This document shows positions 1-4,823 of a DNA stretch of 16,492 bases, in pieces. The notes beneath the pieces were generated by a model. The model was not told where the DNA came from and searched no databases. It was given only the letters and a program-made list of their open reading frames with translations. Position 1 is the stretch's first letter. Every line of letters starts with the position of its first letter. A program made the position numbers and the translations under genes. Origin of the DNA: CAYLGT01 sp964383465 (GTDB taxonomy: Bacteria > Patescibacteriota > Saccharimonadia > Saccharimonadales > Saccharimonadaceae); assembly GCA_964383465.1 (NCBI GenBank), contig CAYLGT010000017.1, forward strand, positions 1 to 16,492, written 5' to 3'.

Positions 1-34
1 AGGAGCTTCGTGGAAACGCGAGCTTTAACAATAT

Positions 35-127
35 GGAGGAGTACCCAAGTGGCTGAAGGGGACGGTTTGCTAAATCGTTAGACTGGAGAGATCTGGTGCG
101 GGAGTTCGAATCTCCCCTCCTCCGCCA
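35..127 (+). tRNA. trnS: tRNA-Ser (anticodon GCU)
   Basis: The sequence folds as a class II tRNA. The acceptor arm GGAGGAG at the 5' end pairs with CTCCTCC near the 3' end, followed by discriminator G and an encoded CCA (125-127). The anticodon loop TTGCTAA carries GCT at 69-71, which reads the serine codons AGC and AGU. A long variable arm (about 78-98) and a GTTCGAATC T-loop region fit tRNA-Ser. The 3' end of the tRNA is not seen repeated elsewhere in the window and no integrase gene is present, so there is no sign that it serves as an integration site here. Confidence 0.96.
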
Positions 128-165
128 AGATGAAGAAATGACCCTATGGGTCGTTTTTTCGTCTT
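127..165 (+). terminator. Intrinsic terminator of the tRNA-Ser gene
   Basis: Immediately after the tRNA CCA, the bases form a long hairpin. The core is GACCC (140-144), loop TAT, GGGTC (148-152), followed by GTTTTTT. Counting G-T pairs the stem extends to 18 pairs, from 127 to 165. The T run within the right arm sits where a rho-independent terminator would release the tRNA transcript. The next 72 bases (166-237), up to the end of comF, show only a weak ACTCG/CGAGT hairpin and no gene. Confidence 0.75.
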
Positions 166-237
166 GATGCCAGGCGAGATGAGAGTTCACGCATACTCGC
201 GAAACGAGTGCGGGAAAGTGAGGGTCTTTTTACTTGG

Positions 238-894
238 CTATGGCTGACGAGCGCATATAGCGACATATATAGTTTTTGCACCCGCTTCTTTGAGACGCCG
301 TACACAGACGTCAACCGTCGCGCCAGTCGTCAGTATGTCATCGATCAGCAGCACCTGCTGAGGTGCATCACCCCGAGCGACAATACTTCGCTCGGCGCTC
401 GCAAAGCGATCAGCTCGAGATTTAAAATGTTGCGTTTCTGAGGTTTCGCGTCCCAGCAAACTTCGATAGGGGAGTCTACGCTTGTCCGCAAGCGCTCGCG
501 CCAGACGCGCCGTATGGTCAAACCCGCGCGCCCTCCGGTGGGCAGGGGCGGTTGGCACAGGGCATACAACCAGCTCTCCAAATAACGGCAACCGCGCGTC
601 GATCAGGGAGGTGATCTGGGATGCTGCCGCCAGAGCCGAACGAAACTTATACTCATCGATAAGCCGCTTTAACCCACCACTGCGCTCTCCAACATACCAG
701 GCATCCTCTACGCCAGACTTCTGGCGACAGGTTGTACATAAGTTGCTTATGCGAGTCGGGACCAGGCACAGCAAGCAGCGCTGCGGGGGTTCTGAAACGA
801 TGTCGTATTTACACTGTTCGCACAAAATGCTTCCCTGTTGACCGCAAGAGGCACAGTCGTGGGGTGCCAGGTAGGATAGTACCGTATCAAACAT
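238..894 (-). CDS. comF: ComF family phosphoribosyltransferase-like protein
   Basis: A 218-residue cytoplasmic protein of normal ComF length. The N-terminal third holds four CxxC pairs (C14/C17, C25/C28, C40/C43, C53/C56), the double zinc-finger part of ComF proteins. Residues 113-127 include the ComF-type Arg-rich segment RRARGFDH, and 181-193 contain the PRPP-binding loop of type I phosphoribosyltransferases (VLLIDDILTTGAT), with both acidic residues intact. ComF proteins are needed for DNA uptake in naturally competent bacteria, where ComF is thought to act on the cytoplasmic side during single-strand import; the exact reaction is not settled. The ATG start is preceded at 15 bases by a weak AAGGA. 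It is transcribed away from hsp20. The stop is TAG. Its position next to a T4SS-like locus is suggestive but the two are separate transcription units. Confidence 0.9.
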   Translation of the reverse strand: MFDTVLSYLAPHDCASCGQQGSILCEQCKYDIVSEPPQRCLLCLVPTRISNLCTTCRQKSGVEDAWYVGERSGGLKRLIDEYKFRSALAAASQITSLIDARLPLFGELVVCPVPTAPAHRRARGFDHTARLARALADKRRLPYRSLLGRETSETQHFKSRADRFASAERSIVARGDAPQQVLLIDDILTTGATVDVCVRRLKEAGAKTIYVAICARQP

Positions 895-924
895 TGTACT
901 TTTTACGTTTCCTTACACCTATTA

Positions 925-954
925 TTGCAGAAAATTGACAATTTAGGCTATACT
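925..954 (+). promoter_or_regulatory. Probable promoter of the Hsp20 gene
   Basis: TATACT (949-954) is a good -10 hexamer. With an 18-base spacer the -35 would be TTGCAG (925-930), a weak match; the better -35 sequence TTGACA (935-940) is too close to this -10. The expected transcript start near 960-962 falls inside the inverted repeat 955-978. Confidence 0.45.
932..944. promoter_or_regulatory. 13-bp palindrome in the comF/hsp20 divergent region
   Basis: AAATTG-A-CAATTT is a perfect palindrome around one central base, located about 37 bases upstream of the comF start and 61 bases upstream of the Hsp20 start. It contains TTGACA on the plus strand (935-940) and TTGTCA on the minus strand (936-941), both -35-like. 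On the minus strand TTGTCA lies 18 bases from TGTAAG (912-917), a weak -10 candidate for comF. It could be a promoter element, an operator or both; the sequence alone does not decide. Confidence 0.35.
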
Positions 955-978
955 ATAGTCTAGAAATACCTAGACTAT
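955..978 (+). promoter_or_regulatory. Inverted repeat overlapping the Hsp20 transcript start (candidate operator)
   Basis: ATAGTCTAG (955-963) and CTAGACTAT (970-978) are perfect 9-bp inverted arms around a 6-base spacer. The location just after the -10 box suits a repressor operator or a 5'-end RNA hairpin. The arms do not match the CIRCE element of HrcA (TTAGCACTC arms). The same GTCTAG/CTAGAC half-site occurs in the palindrome at the promoter of the secretion operon (4772-4781). Confidence 0.5.
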
Positions 979-1005
979 GCGAGGAAGTGGAGGAGAACTA
1001 GAATT

Positions 1006-1479
1006 ATGGCACGAGGACAAAAGCAAAATGACGACCTACTCATGGAAGATGAGCTAGCGGCGGCATTTCTAACTGACGACTCACCGGTTGATCAAGGACC
1101 CGTCGACGACGGTGGCGCCCAGGCTGACGACAACTGGGAAGAGGAAGACGGTGTTCCAGGCCAGCTCGCAGTCGATGTCTATGAAACTGACGAGAAACTG
1201 ATCGTCAAAGCCCGCACAGCTGGCGTCAACAAATCTGACCTCGATGTCAGCATCTCCGACGGCATCCTGACCATCTCTGGAACCCTCAGTAGTGGCGACG
1301 ACTCTGCAGCCACACAGTGGCATGTTCAAGAGTGTTACTGGGGTGAGTTTAGCCGCACTCTCGCACTGCCCGTAGCCGTCAAAGAAGATGAAGTAGAGGC
1401 TGTTCTCAAGGACGGCGTTCTCACCATCGGCTTTACAAAGGTGAAAAGCGAGCAAGCTCGAAAGATCGAGATCCTCTAA
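1006..1479 (+). CDS. Small heat shock protein, Hsp20/alpha-crystallin family
   Basis: A 157-residue cytoplasmic holdase-type chaperone. Residues about 50-157 form the alpha-crystallin domain: the opening strand QLAVDVYETDEKLIVKA, a TAGVNKSDLDV segment where the family usually has LPGV-x-KEDIDV, an ISDGILTISG strand, and the family signature A-x-L-x-x-GVL (AVLKDGVLTI, 132-141). The N-terminal arm (1-50) is very acidic and rich in D/E, unlike the more hydrophobic arms common in this family. There is a clear ribosome binding site, GGAGGAG at 989-995, ten bases before the ATG. A tandem stop TAA-TAG ends the gene, followed by a terminator. The gene appears monocistronic. A perfect inverted repeat at its promoter suggests control by a repressor. 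Family assignment is secure; client proteins cannot be inferred. Confidence 0.92.
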   Translation: MARGQKQNDDLLMEDELAAAFLTDDSPVDQGPVDDGGAQADDNWEEEDGVPGQLAVDVYETDEKLIVKARTAGVNKSDLDVSISDGILTISGTLSSGDDSAATQWHVQECYWGEFSRTLALPVAVKEDEVEAVLKDGVLTIGFTKVKSEQARKIEIL

Positions 1480-1497
1480 TAGTCCCGACGATACTTT

Positions 1498-1530
1498 TAA
1501 AAACAGCGCTCATTCGGAGCGCTGTTTTTA
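1498..1530. terminator. Bidirectional intrinsic terminator between Hsp20 and the pilin cluster
   Basis: A hairpin with arms ACAGCGCTC (1503-1511) and GAGCGCTGT (1517-1525) around an ATTCG loop is flanked by an A-rich left side and a T run on the right, so it can end transcription in both directions. It sits between the 3' ends of two convergent genes (Hsp20 at 1479 and pilin P1 at 1548). Confidence 0.9.
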
Positions 1531-1547
1531 TATCATTAGCAAAAACC

Positions 1548-1967
1548 CTAGGTAGCGTTCGTGCCTGCAAGTGCCTGGGTCACAAAGTTGACTGCGGCAT
1601 AGGCGAGAAAGGCGACGACGATACCGACGATCGCGTAAAGAATCGTGTTCTTTGCAGCGGTCACCTGTGCCTGGTCACCCCCTGAAATCACGTAACGAAT
1701 ACCGCCGATGATAAGCATGATAACGCTGATAGCACCGACGAGGAAGAGTAGGATGTTAGTCACGCGACCAAAGATACTGTTGTTTCCACCAAACAGGTCA
1801 GCTGGCTGCTGGTTACCGCGCGCACAGTCCGCGCCGCTAGAAATCGAGAGATCGTTAGTATCACAGGTAGCAGCAAGTGCGGTTGGCTCAAGCACGAAGC
1901 TCATCGCAGCAACAGCGAGTACTGACACCAAAATTCGTCCAAAAAGAGTTGTCATCGTTTGTTTCAT
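1548..1967 (-). CDS. T4SS pilin-like protein P1 (VirB2/TrbC type)
   Basis: A 139-residue small membrane protein. Residues 1-32 are a signal peptide ending in TALA-A. A short exported segment has a cysteine pair (C35, C49). Two membrane helices follow (about 70-95 and 107-131) with a short loop, the fold of VirB2/TrbC pilins. A longer reading frame runs to a TTG at 2006, but the ATG at 1967 gives a normal signal peptide and is chosen. No Shine-Dalgarno sequence precedes it; a TATAAC box lies seven bases before the ATG, so the message may be leaderless. Over 60 residues of the helix region it matches P2 at 56 positions, so the pair is a recent duplication. Exact role (major or minor subunit) is unknown. 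Stop TAG. Confidence 0.85.
   Translation of the reverse strand: MKQTMTTLFGRILVSVLAVAAMSFVLEPTALAATCDTNDLSISSGADCARGNQQPADLFGGNNSIFGRVTNILLFLVGAISVIMLIIGGIRYVISGGDQAQVTAAKNTILYAIVGIVVAFLAYAAVNFVTQALAGTNAT
1705..1748. repeat. 44-bp identical block shared by pilin genes P1 and P2 (copy 1)
   Basis: This 44-base block in P1 is identical to 2207-2250 in P2. After one mismatch the match continues for 11 more bases. It encodes the most conserved part of the first membrane helix. Synonymous positions are also conserved, which indicates recent duplication or gene conversion, not only protein-level constraint. Confidence 0.85.
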
Positions 1968-1974
1968 ACGCCCA

Positions 1975-2003
1975 GTTATAGCAGATTTCCACCCCTGAAA
2001 CAA
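1975..2003 (-). promoter_or_regulatory. Possible promoter of pilin P1
   Basis: On the minus strand TATAAC (1975-1980) is a strong -10 hexamer, with TTGTTT (1998-2003) 17 bases upstream as a weak -35. The ATG lies only seven bases after the -10 box, where a transcript would start, so the predicted mRNA has no leader. Confidence 0.4.
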
Positions 2004-2030
2004 CAAACCCCTGCGCTACGCAGGGGTTTG
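2004..2030 (-). terminator. Hairpin between pilin genes P2 and P1 (terminator or attenuator)
   Basis: A 12-bp perfect stem, CAAACCCCTGCG on one arm and its complement on the other, around a three-base loop (2016-2018). On the minus strand it is followed by TTGTTGTTT, a modest T-rich run. It lies 25 bases after the P2 stop and just before the P1 promoter-like sequence, so it probably ends the P2 transcript fully or in part, or protects the 3' end of a processed pilin message. Confidence 0.6.
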
Positions 2031-2055
2031 TCTGACACGATTTTCTAAAAACGAC

Positions 2056-2466
2056 TTAGGCAGAAGTTCCGAGACTGTTTGTAACGAACTTCACTGCAGC
2101 AAAAGCGAGGAAGGCGACAACGATACCAACGATTGCGTAAAGGATGGTGTTTTTAGCTGAAGTCACCTGTGCTTGGTCGCCGGCAGAGATTACGTAGCGA
2201 ATACCACCGATGATAAGCATGATAACGCTGATAGCACCGACGAGGAAGAGCAGGATGTTAGTGACTTTTTCAAAGACGCTACCACCACCGAACAAGTCGG
2301 TTGCTTGGCCCTGACCCTGGGCACAGTCAGCGCCGCTGGTAATGCTCAGGTTTGATGGGTCGCAGTCTGCTGCGTAAGATGTTGCTGGAACAGCGACGCT
2401 TACTGAAAGGGCAAGCATCGGAACAAGCAAGAGTGCTTGGGTGATTTTCTTAACGATTGATTTCAT
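2056..2466 (-). CDS. T4SS pilin-like protein P2 (VirB2/TrbC type)
   Basis: A 136-residue protein with a signal peptide (1-32, cleavage likely after SYA), an exported segment with two cysteines (C35, C48) and a Gly-rich DLFGGG stretch, and two helices (about 69-93 and 107-129) joined by the loop SAGDQAQVTSAKN. The GGIRYVISAGD and AK-x-TILYAIVG motifs recur in P1 and P3 and in looser form in P4 and P5. The ATG is preceded by AGGAG at good spacing, and upstream lies a TATAAC -10 box, so P2 seems to have its own transcript. With a promoter, a clear ribosome binding site and a hairpin behind it, P2 looks built for high expression and is my best candidate for the major pilin; that is inference. Stop TAA. 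Confidence 0.87.
   Translation of the reverse strand: MKSIVKKITQALLLVPMLALSVSVAVPATSYAADCDPSNLSITSGADCAQGQGQATDLFGGGSVFEKVTNILLFLVGAISVIMLIIGGIRYVISAGDQAQVTSAKNTILYAIVGIVVAFLAFAAVKFVTNSLGTSA
2207..2250. repeat. 44-bp identical block shared by pilin genes P1 and P2 (copy 2)
   Basis: Direct repeat of 1705-1748, in the same orientation and at the same place in the coding frame of P2. The two copies lie 502 bases apart, so recombination between them would delete one gene-length unit and fuse P2 to P1. Confidence 0.85.
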
Positions 2467-2509
2467 AGTTTCTCCTAGGTGTTAGTAAAAATGTGTTTTC
2501 TTACCCTTA

Positions 2510-2538
2510 GTTATAACAGAAGTAGACCCGCCAGTGAA
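2510..2538 (-). promoter_or_regulatory. Possible promoter of pilin P2
   Basis: On the minus strand, TTCACT (2533-2538) and TATAAC (2510-2515) are separated by 17 bases. A transcript would start near 2503, giving a leader of about 37 bases that includes the AGGAG ribosome binding site. The element lies in the 77-base gap after P3. Confidence 0.5.
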
Positions 2539-2543
2539 GTCTC

Positions 2544-2939
2544 TTACAAGCTGGCAAGTACGAAGTTAACGATGGCGTAGGCCATAATCGCGACGACAAG
2601 CCCGATAATCGCGTACAGGATGGTGTCTTTGGCGCCCTTTGTTGCATTTCCATCACCAGCCGACAGGACGTAGCGAATACCACCGATCAAAATAACCAAA
2701 ACAGCGACGGCACCAATCACAAACAGGAGGATGTTGATAATTTTTTTGATGAAGTCACCGAGTTCTGTGCCAGCACCAGCGTTGTTACAGGCGTTTTTGC
2801 CTCCAACCGCACTAACACCTTCACATACGGCCTGCGTGTTGTCGGCCGCACTCACAACTGCGGGCGACAGTAGGGGAAGCGCCAGTGCTGCGTAGAGGCC
2901 GATCACCGTTCCTGCAACCAAGTTAAATAGCTTTTTCAT
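2544..2939 (-). CDS. T4SS pilin-like protein P3 (VirB2/TrbC type)
   Basis: A 131-residue protein with a signal peptide (1-31, cleavage likely after VVSA), an exported stretch with C39 and C51, and two helices (about 66-92 and 105-129) around the loop SAGDGNATKGAKD. The helix region resembles P1 and P2 (GGIRYVLSAGD, AKDTILYAIIGLVVA) but the exported part is different in sequence. A strong AAGGAG lies eight bases before the ATG. It starts only 15 bases after the P4 stop, so it is probably the last gene of the P7-P3 or P6-P3 transcript. The stop TAA is followed by no convincing terminator. Confidence 0.86.
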   Translation of the reverse strand: MKKLFNLVAGTVIGLYAALALPLLSPAVVSAADNTQAVCEGVSAVGGKNACNNAGAGTELGDFIKKIINILLFVIGAVAVLVILIGGIRYVLSAGDGNATKGAKDTILYAIIGLVVAIMAYAIVNFVLASL

Positions 2940-2954
2940 ACATCTTTCTCCTTT

Positions 2955-3332
2955 TTATAGCCTTGCCAGAACGAAATTAACAATCGCAAACGACATGATA
3001 GCCACGATGAGACCGATCACTGCATAAATCACCGTGTCTTTACCGCGCTTCGTCTGGTTAGCGTCACCAGCTGAAGTCGTATACGTAATTCCACCGATGA
3101 TGATCATCAGCACCGCGACAAATCCCGATACCACGAGCAGGAGGTTGATGACATTTTTCAGGATATCAAAAACAGTTGTGCCATCATTGCCACAGATTTT
3201 GTTACCGGTACATGCACCGTTGTTGAGTATATCGACAGGAGCGGCGTGTGCTACGGACGGGACCATGGCAAAAACACCCACAAGCACTCCGACGACCAAG
3301 AGGCTACTAAGAATTCGTTTCATATGTTTCAT
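2955..3332 (-). CDS. T4SS pilin-like protein P4 (VirB2/TrbC type)
   Basis: A 125-residue protein counted from the ATG at 3332. It has a signal peptide (1-30, ending VAHA), an exported segment with a close cysteine pair (C41, C47), and two helices (about 59-84 and 99-123) around the loop TSAGDANQTKRGKD. The reading frame is open back to 3377 through a non-ATG start, but that would overlap P5 by 41 bases and place charged and polar residues before the signal peptide, so 3332 is chosen; a second ATG at 3323 is also possible. The start is four bases from the P5 stop, which suggests translational coupling. The ribosome binding site is weak (AAGGA further upstream). Stop TAA. Confidence 0.84.
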   Translation of the reverse strand: MKHMKRILSSLLVVGVLVGVFAMVPSVAHAAPVDILNNGACTGNKICGNDGTTVFDILKNVINLLLVVSGFVAVLMIIIGGITYTTSAGDANQTKRGKDTVIYAVIGLIVAIMSFAIVNFVLARL

Positions 3333-3336
3333 ACTA

Positions 3337-3627
3337 CTATCCAAATATCCTTCCGACAACCAACTGCACGATGGCAAACGACAGCATGATAACCACGATG
3401 CCGACCAGTGAGTAGATAATCATTTCTTTTGCTTGAGCCGTGGCGTTCGAGTCACCCTGAGAAGTTGAGTACTTTATACCACCCAGGATGATAAAGATAA
3501 CTGCAACCACGCCGGCAATCATAAGCACCCCGTTGAACAAGTTCGTCACCGTCGCATTTGTTGCCTCAACTTTTGGAATGTTGACGTCATTTGCGTTAAT
3601 TTTTGAGAGCAAAGTAAGTAAGCTCAT
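3337..3627 (-). CDS. Short T4SS pilin-like protein P5 without signal peptide
   Basis: At 96 residues this is the shortest member. It lacks the N-terminal signal peptide and the cysteines found in its neighbours. After a polar stretch (8-28) two helices follow (about 28-51 and 67-92) with the loop TSQGDSNATAQAKE, matching the GGI-x-Y-x-x-S-x-GD...AK pattern of the other pilins. The ATG is one base from the P6 stop (TAG at 3629-3631), so the two are surely co-translated. Without a signal peptide it may insert directly into the membrane and act as a base or minor subunit. Stop TAG. Confidence 0.82.
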   Translation of the reverse strand: MSLLTLLSKINANDVNIPKVEATNATVTNLFNGVLMIAGVVAVIFIILGGIKYSTSQGDSNATAQAKEMIIYSLVGIVVIMLSFAIVQLVVGRIFG

Positions 3628-3628
3628 A

Positions 3629-4036
3629 CTAGATCATCCCCTGTACGAAACGGATGATAGCAAACGAACTGAGCGCTATCACTAGACCGGCGATCGCCTG
3701 GATGATGGCCATCTTCGCTTCTCCGATGGCATTTGGCTGTCCCTGACTCTTTATATATTTAAAGCCGCCCCAGATGATATACCCGAGCGCAAAGTAAGAC
3801 ACTAGTGCGATGAGCATGCCGACAACATTCAGCGCGATGACCCAAAAATCATTCAGCTTAGAAATAGTCGGCTGCGAACCATCGCACTGAAGTCCGTCAT
3901 ACCAGGCCGGAAAGTTAAGAACACCGCCGCCCGGGCACTTGGCCGCAAACTGCAACGCCGGCATAGCACTGGTTGTTGGGGCGAGTAGCGCCAGGCTGGC
4001 GAGAAGGGCGAAGAGGTAAGTTTTGATTTTTTTCAT
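3629..4036 (-). CDS. Divergent T4SS pilin-like protein P6
   Basis: A 135-residue protein with a signal peptide (1-24, ending TSA), an exported segment framed by two cysteines (C34 and C51) around a Trp/Tyr-containing FPAWYDGLQ, and two hydrophobic stretches (about 64-94 and 107-131). The loop IKSQGQPNAIGEAK and the WGGFKYI motif correspond to GGIRY...SAGD...AK in P1-P5, so it belongs to the same family but is more distant. No Shine-Dalgarno sequence is seen before the ATG; a promoter-like pair lies at 4049-4077. It is coupled to P5. Stop TAG. Confidence 0.8.
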   Translation of the reverse strand: MKKIKTYLFALLASLALLAPTTSAMPALQFAAKCPGGGVLNFPAWYDGLQCDGSQPTISKLNDFWVIALNVVGMLIALVSYFALGYIIWGGFKYIKSQGQPNAIGEAKMAIIQAIAGLVIALSSFAIIRFVQGMI

Positions 4037-4048
4037 ATGACTAGTTTT

Positions 4049-4077
4049 ATTTTGATATCGTTTACGGGTTTGGTCAA
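4049..4077 (-). promoter_or_regulatory. Possible promoter of pilin P6-P3 genes
   Basis: On the minus strand TTGACC (4072-4077) and CAAAAT (4049-4054) are 17 bases apart. The -35 is a close match to consensus, the -10 weaker. The transcript would begin only a few bases before the P6 ATG at 4036, and no ribosome binding site is present in between. Confidence 0.4.
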
Positions 4078-4081
4078 GAGA

Positions 4082-4684
4082 TTAGTTAAACAATCCCCCT
4101 GGAACGAGCCAGTTGATGATGGCGTACATGAAGATAAATGCTAGTAACCCTATGATTGAGTTAGTGATAACCGTTACAGCTTCCTGGGTCTTGCCAGAGT
4201 TACCGTTGGCCTGCGTATAGAGGAATCCACCCCATGTAATTCCACCCGCTACCGCGATTCCCACGCCTACCGCCAGAAAGTTCACAACCTGGAGGACGAT
4301 GGACAGGATAGGGTTGTCTTTACTGGTGTCACACTTGATGATGCTTGTCTGGATACTGCCACAGCCGTCGATCGTACCACCCGAAGATGCACTGGGCGTC
4401 TTACATTTTATACTGACAGCACCGTGACCAGACCCAGCCACGAAATCACCAGTAAACGTACAGATGCCTCCTTGCGCCTTGCCACATTTGTCGTCAACAA
4501 AGGTTGCTTTGTATTTATCAAAGTCACTCTTTTTTGCGAAGTCTTTTTCGACCCCGTTGTATTTGTCGTAGCATGATTGTTCACTTAGCGCGGCAACGGA
4601 AGGGCTGAGCAGGGGGGTAAACGAGGTAACCATGGCGCTTATCGCCATAAAGCTATAGAGAAGGATTTTTTGTTTTGTCTTCAT
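4082..4684 (-). CDS. Larger pilin-like membrane protein P7 with six-cysteine exported segment
   Basis: A 200-residue protein and the first gene of the minus-strand cluster. It has a signal peptide (1-32), an exported region of about 90 residues with six cysteines (C38, C67, C75, C94, C108, C118), then two helices (about 126-155 and 171-194) with the loop TQANGNSGKTQEA. The WGGFLY motif at the end of helix one matches WGGFKYI of P6, so the C-terminal half is pilin-like. The enlarged cysteine-rich head is unique in the cluster; it could be a tip or adhesion subunit, which is inference. No Shine-Dalgarno sequence precedes the ATG. The gene is divergent from the secretion operon. Stop TAA. Confidence 0.78.
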   Translation of the reverse strand: MKTKQKILLYSFMAISAMVTSFTPLLSPSVAALSEQSCYDKYNGVEKDFAKKSDFDKYKATFVDDKCGKAQGGICTFTGDFVAGSGHGAVSIKCKTPSASSGGTIDGCGSIQTSIIKCDTSKDNPILSIVLQVVNFLAVGVGIAVAGGITWGGFLYTQANGNSGKTQEAVTVITNSIIGLLAFIFMYAIINWLVPGGLFN

Positions 4685-4695
4685 ATCTACTTACG

Positions 4696-4724
4696 AAAAT
4701 ACAATATAACAAAGTGTTTTACAA
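4696..4724 (-). promoter_or_regulatory. Possible promoter of pilin P7
   Basis: On the minus strand TTGTAA (4719-4724) and TATTTT (4696-4701) are 17 bases apart. A nearby TATATT is another -10 candidate but has no partner. With the first pair the transcript begins about five bases before the ATG, again without a ribosome binding site. Confidence 0.4.
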
Positions 4725-4745
4725 CCGGGCGACACTGTCCGCCTC

Positions 4746-4774
4746 TTGACTTTTTGTAAGCATTAGTGTATTGT
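4746..4774 (+). promoter_or_regulatory. Promoter of the secretion-system operon
   Basis: TTGACT (4746-4751) and TATTGT (4769-4774) are separated by exactly 17 bases, each matching consensus at five of six positions. The predicted start near 4781 leaves a leader of about 43 bases containing AAAGGAG (4806-4812). This is the only strong promoter seen for the plus-strand genes 4824 to the right edge. Confidence 0.65.
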
Positions 4775-4781
4775 CTAGACA
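4772..4781. promoter_or_regulatory. TGTCTAGACA palindrome on the -10/start region
   Basis: A perfect 10-bp palindrome overlaps the end of the -10 box and the predicted transcript start of the secretion operon, a typical place for a repressor site. It carries the same GTCTAG/CTAGAC half-site as the inverted repeat at the Hsp20 promoter (955-978). Confidence 0.4.
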
Positions 4782-4823
4782 GATAGGTTCTCTACCACAA
4801 CACAAAAAGGAGCGATCTCACGT

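Noticed and set aside
1..165. tRNA-Ser as an attachment site for an integrated element
   Set aside because: No integrase gene and no repeated tRNA 3' end were seen in the window; the right boundary is not included, so it cannot be fully excluded.
1968..2006. N-terminal extension of pilin P1 to a TTG codon
   Set aside because: It would add a charged stretch before a normal signal peptide, start inside the hairpin 2004-2030 and use a rare start; the ATG at 1967 is better.
3333..3377. N-terminal extension of pilin P4
   Set aside because: It would overlap P5 by 41 bases and spoil the signal peptide; ATG 3332 lies four bases after the P5 stop, like the other coupled pairs.
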